A stretch of DNA of 17,801 bases, taken from NCBI GenBank assembly GCA_025349905.2, contig MU624907.1:1-17801 (forward strand), in the 5' to 3' direction. How positions within the stretch are numbered: position 1 is the first letter of the stretch; every line of letters begins with the position of its first letter. Below the pieces are notes generated by a model, which ran no database searches, was not told the DNA's origin, and worked only from the letters and a program-made list of their open reading frames with translations. The stretch comes from Blastocladiella britannica (lineage: Eukaryota > Blastocladiomycota > Blastocladiomycetes > Blastocladiales > Blastocladiaceae). Both the position numbers and the translations under genes were made by a program. Positions 1-7,481 of this stretch are shown here, piece by piece.

Positions 1-2
1 CA

Positions 3-1030
3 GCACGCTCCAGGATCGCCGACGGCCAACCTGTTCCCGAATCGAGATTCAGGCTGGTCAGCGTGGCGACCCGCTGGCTCCGCAGTGCCGGTTTCGCGGA
101 CGAGGTGCTCAGTCTCTCGGCCAGCATCGAGGCTCGCATCAACAAGAGGAACGATAACTTCGAGAACGACGTATCGGGCCACATTGCCTCGATCCTCGAC
201 CGCCGCCGCCCCAACTCGGCCCTCGACCACGTGGTGCTCCCGGACGGAACGGTGACTTTTGACCCTGACATTGTGCCCAGCGCGGCGGCAGACGGCGTGC
301 GGGTGTGGTTCGCCAACCAAGAGCCGGTCCGAGAGGACGACTTTGACGATCGGTGGAGAGCAGCGTTCGCGCCGCGCGCCGACATCAACCCTGCCTGGTG
401 GGGAGACCTCATGCGGCCCATCACGGCGGAGGAGCTCGAGTTGGTATTCAAAACGTTGGCCAAGGACAAGGCGCCCGGCGAATCTGGACTGACCCTCCGG
501 CTCTTCACCGGGCCCGCGTACGAGCACGCAGCACCTTATTTCCTTCAGCTTTTCAATCTTTGTTTGAGAGAAAACACCGCGCCGTCCTCGTGGCGGCACG
601 GTCAGATTTACCTGATTCCAAAGAATGCAGCAGGTTATCAGGGCGATGTGCAAAAGACGCGCCCCATCACGCTCCTCGAGACGCCGTCCAAGTGGCTCAT
701 GACGATCCTTCTTGAGCGCATTTCCGCTGTGGTGACGTCGCACCCGATCCTCACCGGCGCCTGCGATTCCGGCCTCCCGGGCACGAGCACGGCCGTTCCG
801 ATCAGCATATTGCGCGCAGCTGCCGCCAAAGCCAAGTCCGACCCGGCGCGGAAGCTGTGGTGCTACTTCGAAGACAAGTCTAATGCGTTCGACTCTGTCC
901 CGCACGACCTCCTCCGTCGTGCTCTGGAGCGCATCCGGATGCCGCCCGACTTCACCGAGTGGTACTTTGCCAACATGCTGGCCGGCCGCACAGCGGCCGT
1001 GCTCACGTCTTACGGCCGTCCAGTGACCCT
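3..1030 (+). pseudogene. LINE-type reverse transcriptase fragment
   Basis: The frame is open from the window edge, so the 5' part lies outside the window. It encodes the region before the RT domain and the first RT blocks of a non-LTR retrotransposon ORF2. Visible motifs, in order, are KDKAPGESGL (block 0), WRHGQIYLIPK (block 1), RPITLLETPSKW (block 2), GLPGTSTAVPI (block 2a) and FEDKSNAFDSV, the motif A block with its catalytic Asp. Weak similarity continues to about the LTSYGRP residues near position 1020. The sequence then turns into a pyrimidine-rich stretch, and the QGxPLSP and YADD blocks are absent. The copy therefore lacks the second catalytic Asp pair and cannot be active. The frame stays open to 1631, but that tail does not look like RT and overlaps the Fanzor fragment in another frame. 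The family is clear; the clade (RTE, L1, CRE and so on) cannot be assigned. The exact 3' break is approximate. Confidence 0.85.
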
Positions 1031-1159
1031 CGCCCTTTTGTACGCTCTCTCCTCTCTGTCTTCTCCGCCTCTGATCTCCTCTCTCGCCCCCATCTTCCTC
1101 TCCGTCGCGACGTCCTTTTCTCCTCCTGGTCGGCGATCCCGTACGCGCTCCACGGCGGT
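1031..1159. other. Pyrimidine-rich junction between RT and Fanzor fragments
   Basis: The top strand is strongly C/T-rich from about 1031 to 1130, with CTCTCC and TTCTCC runs, and carries no recognisable coding motif. It separates the truncated RT from the Fanzor fragment. It may be an insertion junction or the remains of an intron or UTR. No clear target-site duplication was seen. Confidence 0.5.
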
Positions 1160-1776
1160 AACGCCTCGCGTGCGCGGATCACGCCTACCTGATGCGTCGA
1201 TTGGAGGTGGCCGCCGCGCTCAGGCACCTCTATGGGACTGTCTCGCATCGCTGACGCCGGTATCGTTCGCTCACTCAAGGAAAAGCGTCGATCCCCATGC
1301 TTGTGAACGGCATCAAGGCTGTGTTCACTGTGCCCATCGAGGTACCGGCTGGTGTGCCGCTGGCCGAGGTGGTGGATGGTGTGCTGCCGGCCAAGGTACT
1401 GCCCCCGCAGCCCAAGAAGATTGCGCTGCTGTATGGGGACTGGTCGTTCCGTGGCGGCCGGTCGACGATGGGTGTGGGCCTTCACCGCGCACTCGCCGAC
1501 GAGTTCCTGCTGCTGCGCGTGAACGAGTTCAGGACCTCGAGCCTGTGCCCGACGTGTCATGGACTGGTCGAGCACCCATGCGTCCCCGTCCACCCCCACC
1601 ACGCCGGCGACGGCGTCCAAGAGTATCGTGAGGTACACCACTTGCTGCACTGCCCCAGCGTTAACTGCAAGAGCCAGTGGTGGAACCGTGATGCTCTCGC
1701 CGTCGCTAACATCTCTGCCAAGGCCCACCGGGTCTTGCACAACCAAGTCGAGCTCCCGGCCTATAACCGTGCATGA
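1160..1776 (+). pseudogene. Fanzor (TnpB-like) C-terminal fragment, copy A
   Basis: Read in the frame of position 1297, this encodes the C-terminal third of a Fanzor, the eukaryotic relative of the transposon-encoded RNA-guided nuclease TnpB. Visible parts are a helical stretch around LEVAAALRHLYG (from about 1200) and an RYRSLTQGKASIPMLVNGI segment matching the part before the last RuvC block. Then come ALLYGDWSFRGGRS, VNEFRTSSLCPTCHG (a Glu just before the zinc ribbon, then the first CxxC), a second Cys pair around LLHCPSVNC, and NRDALAVANI, the RuvC-III block with its catalytic Asp. The frame ends at TGA 1774-1776. An in-frame TGA at 1252-1254 and a TAA at 1159 interrupt or bound it. RuvC-I and the N-terminal half are absent, replaced upstream by a LINE fragment. 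It is therefore a truncated copy, unless upstream exons lie elsewhere. From 1255 to the stop the frame is intact (174 codons with the stop). Confidence 0.8.
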
Positions 1777-2287
1777 GTAGATGACCGGAATAGTGGCCCA
1801 GACGAAGCCGAGCATCCGATTGTGAGGGGTTTGTGCCCAGCTGAGTGGAGTGCGGGAAAATATAAATATCCATTGCATTATATGGTGAAGGGTGGGTGGG
1901 TTGTCCGTCGGGGAATCGCGGGAAATACGAGCGGCCGGCGCACGCGCGCGACTCGGTTTTGGAGTGGTCAGAGTTGCGTGAGTGTACGCTGGGGCCGGGT
2001 TTGGAGGAGGGAGAGATGTGAGGGAGAACGAAAAGATCACACAAAAGAGAGGGAAAAAAATAAGACAAGACAAAAAAGAGGGAACATAAATAAGCGGTAG
2101 CTAGGGAGGTCCGCAGTGCACCTGGACGGGAAGGGGATCGTCAGTTGAATTGGCATGATTGCAGGTCCAGACAAAAGAAAAACGTACAAAGAAAATAGAA
2201 AATGACAATGTGGATCTCTGAAGAGAGGGGGGGAATCGCACTCCACGTGTAGGATAAACGAGAAAAGAGAGCAAAAGGGAAGGTTCG
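1777..2287. other. Intergenic region, purine-rich on top strand
   Basis: No convincing gene is present. From about 2005 to 2287 the plus strand is rich in G and A (GAGAGGGAAAAAAATAAG-like runs), so the 3' untranslated region of the minus-strand MADS-box gene would be pyrimidine-rich. A TATAAATA-like element sits near 1860, just 3' of the Fanzor fragment. In active Fanzor elements the guide RNA is encoded beside the gene's 3' end, so 1777-2000 is where one would look for an RNA relic. No structure could be established by eye. Confidence 0.4.
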
Positions 2288-5200
2288 TCAGCACTTGCGA
2301 CCAACCTCAAGGGGTGCAGGTGCCACGGGAGCAGATGCATCCCAGGCCGAAGCTGCAGTGGCCGCCCCCGCCACAGGGCCCAAGTCACTCGAAAATGGCG
2401 TGCCCGGTTCTTGCGGTTGTTGCTGTTGCTGCAGAGGCTGATCGTGCAGAATCGAAGGGTAGTCAGTTGTACCAGAACCGAGTTGCTGCTCACGGGGCGT
2501 CATGGACGACCGGCCGAGATCCTCCGCCATGGTGGTAGTGGTGGTCATGGGAGTCGCCGCAGCAGAGGCAGACGGAAATCCTGGCAGCCACGCATCCACG
2601 TGGTGCGCGAGCTGGTCAGATTGGGGCTCGATTGGCGAGGGGCCACCAAACTCGGCCCAGGCGTGGAGCGACGGCGGCGGGTTGGGCGACTCGTGCAGCT
2701 GACGGCCATGTAGATTCGGAGTCCGGAGCAGCGCGGAAGACGGGGTTGGCGTGGACGAAGAAACACCGCCCTCGCCGCCGCCGCCGCCGGCGCCATGGGC
2801 CGCTACCCCTCCCGCAGACGTGCCAAGCGACGCGAGAACCGTCGGATTGGGCGACCGGTGAATGTGCGAGTCGCTTCCGAGACCCGAGAGCGCCTCGGTG
2901 GCGGGCAGTTGTTGGGCACTCGAGGCCGCAGTCGCAACCAAGCCCGAGTCGTAAAAATTGTGCATGCGCGACGGCGGCTGCGATGATGAAGGGTGGTACG
3001 ACCCATACTCCGAGGTCAAAGCCGGCCGAGTGTATGGCTGAGCGTCCATGGCTGGCCGATGCTGTGGGTACTGACCAACCGCTGCTGCCGCTGCCGCCAC
3101 GGCCGCCGCCGCTGCCATTGCCGCCGATGTCGTGGTGGAAGACGTGGCTGCAGACGACGGCGCGGTTGCGGCCGTGTAGCTCGAGTAGGGCACACTGGTC
3201 GGGTAAGAGGGAACACCGCCGCGGTACCCGAGGTACGCGGCAGTGGCAGTGCCGGTAGCGTCCTGGGAAGCATGGCTCGTCGCAACCGCATTCATGGCAT
3301 CAGCCACTGATCCTCCCGTCACCAAGCCTCCTCCGACCCCGTCGCCTCTATCGCTGACATTGCCGCCTCCGCCAGGTGGGGCAGAGGGCCACATGGCAGC
3401 CGCGGGCATGGCGGTGGCCGGGTACATGGCGGACGACGGACCGAGCAAGGGCCGGCTGCGCAGTCCACCACTGCTGCCACCCGCAAGGTTACCAGAGCCG
3501 GGCATTGCGGGGTGCATGCTGCCCAATAGTTCCAGAGGTTGTTGGGGCGCGTACATGGTCTGTGCGCCGGCCGACCAAAGGTCCATATCGGGCAGCGACG
3601 AAGCGCCGGGATTGCCAGACGAAAACGATGGTGCGTCGTCACCAGTGGCAAATGACGACGATGGGGCCTGCGGCGTCGGCTGGGACGCATTGGGTAAATC
3701 CCCGCGCGCACCCGCGGCGCCTTGGCCCACCGTGGGAGTTGAAAAATAAATGTGCTGTGAGGACCCAGCCAAGGAGACGGTACCATCGCTCATTTCCATC
3801 CGACTCTGCCCATAGCCTTGATAAGCGGGCTGAGGGAGCGAGTGGTGGTTGTGCTGGTGGTGGTAGGTGGCTCCGGTGACATGTGGGTGTTGGTGTTGCA
3901 TGGGGAGGTGCCCGTACTGGTGCTGGCGATGGTGATGGTGGTGGTGCTGCAGTTGCAGCTGTTGTTGTTGCTGTTGCTGTTGCAGCTGTTGTTGCTGCTG
4001 CTGCGTGTGCTGGTGGTGCGACGGGTGCGAGTAGGCGTGCGCGCGGCGAAAGTGGTCGCTCGATTGCGACGGCGGGGACCCACCGTACCCTGCATCCATG
4101 CCAGTGAGCAGTCCCAAGCCATGCATTCCTGACGCGGCCGAGGACGCGGAAGCAGCCATCGCCGCACCAAGGGGGTCCGTCAACGGGTTGCTGTGGGCCA
4201 GCGACGTACCCATTGTGGATGCCGCCGCTGACGACGTCGCCACTGGCGCCGCCATCGACGAAGAGGCCGCAGTTGTTGCTGCCGCGACAGCTGCCGCCGC
4301 CGCTTCGCGCTTGGCGCGTGCCGCGGATGGTGCCGAAACGGTTCGCACCGCCGGGGAAGCGGGTGTGGGCATGCGAACAAACCGGAAACTCGAGAGCACG
4401 GTCGCGGTGGCCGGCGCCGACATGCTCACCATCTCCAAGTGGTGGTCGTCCAGCTCAAACGCCGTCGGGTCCGGCGCGGCGCGGTCCTCCAGCATCGGCG
4501 ACACGGACGCCAGTGGCGGCGGCGAGTCCTCCTCCATGGGCACCATGCGAACAGGGGTGGTGCGCAGGCTCCGGCGCTGGTCGCTGCTGCCAGTGTTGCT
4601 GCCCAGGTACGCGGTGGCAGGGTCGGCGGTGTCCCGCATCATCATCATCGAGTCAGCCGCCGCCGCCGGGTGCATGAGCGGCTCTGACCGCCGCGGTGGT
4701 GGTGGGGGCGGCGGTGGTGGTGGACCCGCCGCGTAGCCCTGGCCATTGTGAGAAGTGCTGCCGCCTGCACCCGCACCACCAGCGCCGCCGCTCGCAGAAG
4801 CAGAAGCGGCAGCAGATGAAGTTGCCCCACCCTGCTCAGCAGCGGCAGCAGCAGCGGCAGCAGCAGCCTCGTCCACGCGAGCGGCGTACAGACACTGCGA
4901 AATGCGGCGACGCGCGTCCGGCGGCTCCACCAGTTGCCGGAACTTGTCCGTGGCATGGAAAAAAATGGTTCCCGCCTCGGACGCGACCAACAACAGGATT
5001 TCGGTGCCCGTGAGGCAGGCGAGTTCGTTGGCCTAGTCCAAAATTGGCGGAAGTCAGTCACGGGCCTGATCGTACAACCGTAACAAATAAAGAAAAGACA
5101 ACAGACCTTCTTGAGAAGCCCGGCCTTTCGCTTGCTAAAGGTAATGTGCCGCTTGGCCTTCTCCTGGATGTACTGGTTTGGCGGGCGGCGCTTGGCAGCG

Positions 5201-5670
5201 GCTCCTCGGGTCGTGCTCTCGCCCGCGTCCACATCCGACGCGGCGGCGGATCCGCCACCAAAACCACCGCTCTCGTCAGCGGCCGCGACAAGACCTCCTC
5301 CCATGGATGTACGCGGCGATGGGCCGTCCAAGTGGTAGCGATCGGTGGTGGCGGTGCCCGTGTTGCTGGCACGACGTTGGCCAATGTGTTGCTGAGGGTG
5401 CTGCTGTGGGTGTTGGTGGCTGTGCATCGCGTGGTCGCCGCGCTCTGCCGCATCGCCATCGTCCAGTCCGTGGTCGGCTGCCGCGACGGCACGCGTGCGT
5501 TTGCGGCGGTTGGGCTGCATTGGCGCTTGGTGGTGTTGCTGCGATTGCAGTTGCTGATGCTGCTGCTGGACCAGCATGTGGTGACGCGAGGCCGGCGGTG
5601 GCGGCGGAGGAGGCGGAGCCGGCGGGGACGCGCGTCGTTGTTCCAAGGGGTTCACATCGCCCGGGAACAT
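2288..5670 (-). CDS. SRF/MCM1-type MADS-box transcription factor
   Basis: This is a nuclear DNA-binding transcription factor. Exon 1 is 5670-5107, the intron 5106-5033 (74 bp, GT...TAG) and exon 2 5032-2288, giving about 1102 residues. The MADS domain spans the intron: NQYIQEKAKRHITFSKRK and KAGLLKK end exon 1 (to residue 188), and ANELACLTGTEILLLVASEA opens exon 2. The TGT and SEAG features mark the SRF/MCM1 type rather than the MEF2 type. The N-terminal 160 residues are rich in Pro, Gln and His. The tail of about 880 residues is low complexity: Ala runs, a Gln/His block near 3860-4020, Gly and Ser/Thr stretches, and a poly-Pro run near 4700. Yeast MCM1 is far shorter (about 286 residues), so the tail is unusual. 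An in-frame ATG at 5814 would add 48 residues. The 5670 start was preferred because the extra segment looks like leader sequence and includes a TATAAAA-like run. The family is certain; the target genes are unknown. Confidence 0.92.
5033..5106 (-). other. Intron inside the MADS-box domain
   Basis: This is a 74-bp phase-0 intron with GTCTGT at the donor and a GACTAG acceptor. Removing it joins ...GLLKK to ANELACLTG..., which restores an uninterrupted MADS domain. That is strong evidence that it is spliced. Confidence 0.93.
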
Positions 5671-5894
5671 CGTTGGGATATCGGCCTTTTTATAATTTAC
5701 CGACTGTGTGTGGTTGTGTATATTTGTTGTCAGTTGATCAGTCCACTGTGCCTTGGCTCGTCTCCTTTGGGTAGGTGAGGTGCGGGCAGGAGTCGGAGTG
5801 GTTCCGTCTCCCAACTTAACCCGGCTTCAGTCGCGCAAACCAGTAAGGGAAGGGTGCTGGGCCCGTGTAGGCTCCGTCACGGCGGCGATAAAAA
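5671..5894. other. Intergenic region upstream of the MADS-box gene
   Basis: On the minus strand this should hold the promoter and leader of the MADS-box gene. A TATAAAA-like run lies near 5685-5692, only about 15 bp before the chosen ATG. It could be a leader sequence rather than a working TATA box. The distal part (5827-5894) is the 3' flank of the small minus-strand reading frame next door. Confidence 0.35.
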
Positions 5895-6224
5895 TCAACA
5901 CAACCAAATAATACAGTACAAACTTATACGTACACACTGAACGCGAGAGATGTGATTTAAAAAAAAACGTAGAGGGTACAGAGTGAAGGGGTATGGACCG
6001 TGCAGACGCCTGGGAGGTGCGGTTGCGGGTGTTGCGGGTATCTCGCTGCACGGTTTTAGTTGTTTTTTGTTGAGAAGGAAAGAGTTGCCGAAAAGAAGTT
6101 TGGTTGTTGCCACCAATCCGATGGCCACGAAAAAGAAAAACTGCCAATCCGCTCGATACCGCTCCTGCCCGACCTGGTGCAGTTCGATATCTTGCTGTTG
6201 CTGTGTCGCCAAAACCATGGCCAT
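5895..6224 (-). CDS. Possible small single-pass membrane protein
   Basis: This is an unrecognised frame of 109 residues. Two things support it as a gene. The ATG sits in a strong initiation context (CGCCGCCATGG). Near residues 28-45 there is a hydrophobic segment (WQFFFFVAIGLVATTKLLF) flanked by charged residues, which reads like one transmembrane helix. A Gln-rich patch (ATQQQQD) lies near the N-terminus. The part after about residue 55 is basic and Pro-rich and less convincing. It may be 3' UTR or intron read through, and the true protein may be shorter. A long plus-strand frame overlaps it and is considered a shadow. It lies 175 bp downstream of the ciliary-type gene on the same strand. 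Its function is unknown. Confidence 0.4.
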   Translation of the reverse strand: MAMVLATQQQQDIELHQVGQERYRADWQFFFFVAIGLVATTKLLFGNSFLLNKKQLKPCSEIPATPATAPPRRLHGPYPFTLYPLRFFLNHISRVQCVRISLYCIIWLC

Positions 6225-6399
6225 GGCGGCGAACGGCGATCGTGGCCCAACCTTCCGTTTTGATACCCCAAGAGTTTCTTTTCACGTGGGCCACTCGCCA
6301 CCCTTGCCGAGGTGGCTCTGGTTGTCGATTCCGGTTTCATCCCTCCATGCGCGTTTTATTTTATTCCTTTTCCCAACAAATTTTAACCTTCGAGCTCAC

Positions 6400-7097
6400 T
6401 CACGGCAATCCCTCGCGTCCGCCGCCGTACCACGTCAGGGTGTCGATGCGGCCCGGTGCCACCCGCGCAAATCGGTCCAGGATCGGAGCGCGTCCTTTTG
6501 CACTTTCTCCTCTGCTGCTACTGGGACCTTTCTCGCTACCTTTGGCCGCCACAATGCACTGGCGCCGCGAATAGTCCCATCCGTAACTTTCGGCGGTGGT
6601 GGCCGGAAACGTGTACTTTTCCAGCGGCGCGTGGCGGCGGACCAGGTGCCGGATATTGTGGGCGGCAATGTCGCCCTTTGCCGCCTCGGCCGATGTGGGC
6701 CGGAACCGGGCGGGAAACACCGAGTGGGTGTTCATGCTTTCGAGCGCTCCGACGGGCGTTCCTGGGGCCGAGGATCCATTCAGCGGCGGCAATTTTTGGG
6801 ATGCGCTGGTTCGGTTGGGCATCTGTATTTGTTTTGCTTGTTAGGTCCATGCCTCAGTATTCATGGCGAAAACGAAAAATGGAGCCAAGCGTACCTTGTG
6901 CTTCATAAAAACCCATTTTTGATCCCAGTTGGTCGCACACGCGTGCTCGTAGTGAATCATTTGTCGCCTGTGCATTTTTGTTATTCATGTAGCATTTTTT
7001 TCTTTTGCAGTAAAAGAGCGGATTCCTCCACGAACCAGATCAGATCATCGTGGACTTGGTTGTGGATTTTCCCGGTTGCCTTCTTTACGTCGGCCAT
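6400..7097 (-). CDS. Probable ciliary microtubule inner protein (C20orf85/LLC1-like)
   Basis: Three exons are proposed: 7097-7009, 6967-6895 and 6822-6400, giving about 194 residues. Exon 1 encodes MADVKKATGKIHNQVHDDLIW and onward. Exon 2 encodes YEHACATNWDQKWVFMKHK. Exon 3 encodes the rest, with TFPATTAESYGWDY and, near the C-terminus, LDRFARVAPGRIDTLTWYG. This order (an IW start, an NWxxKWxF block, a P-TT...GW block, then LxRF and a late Trp) matches the short LLC1 family whose human member is C20orf85. That family includes proteins inside ciliary doublet microtubules. The second intron (6894-6823, 72 bp, GTACGC...ACAG) is clear. The first (7008-6968, 41 bp) keeps frame only with a GC donor, so that boundary is uncertain. 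Another short intron near 6540-6590 cannot be excluded. If right, the organism builds motile cilia or flagella. Confidence 0.6.
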
Positions 7098-7481
7098 GGT
7101 GGTGTGGCTCTTAATGCAATATGATTATAATACAGTACAATTGTATTCGGAGTGGAATATACACAATACTGTTTTATGAAGAAAAAATAAGGGATCATGA
7201 CCTCCCTTCCATATTCGTATGCGGGGGTCCACCCACACGGTATCTCCATGTCCTCCCACTGTCCTCCCATACCGTGTATTTGGCGTGACTGACAGCGTCC
7301 AACCAGTCGGATGAACTCTCACATTCAACATCCAAAAAAAATTGGGCAATAACAATTGAAGATGTGGCAATTGCTATGACAACCATTTCAACACGTCCTG
7401 ATTTACCAAGACGCATCGCCCCTCTTTCGCGTCGCATTCCAAAGAAAAATAAAAAAGTACTGGATGCTCTCCTCGGCCAAA
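7098..7481. promoter_or_regulatory. Divergent intergenic region of the ciliary-type gene and metH
   Basis: These 384 bp lie between two divergent start codons, so they should carry both promoters. The part next to the ciliary-type gene (7110-7190) is AT-rich, with TTATAATAC and an imperfect inverted repeat of AATACA and TGTATT around 7129-7147. The part before metH is A-rich (AAAAATAAAAAAG near 7444-7457). No defined factor site was recognised, and no further gene was seen. Confidence 0.45.

Noticed and set aside
1003..2073. 356-codon minus-strand frame over the Fanzor fragment
   Set aside because: It is antisense to recognised Fanzor motifs and has no motif of its own.
4098..4736. 212-codon plus-strand frame opposite the MADS-box tail
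   Set aside because: It is a mirror of Ala/Gly/Ser low-complexity coding. The minus-strand frame is continuous with the MADS domain.
5983..7179. 398-codon plus-strand frame across the small-gene interval
   Set aside because: It lies antisense to the ciliary-type exons, which show family motifs and splice sites. Its own translation has no domain and ends in low-complexity AT-rich sequence.
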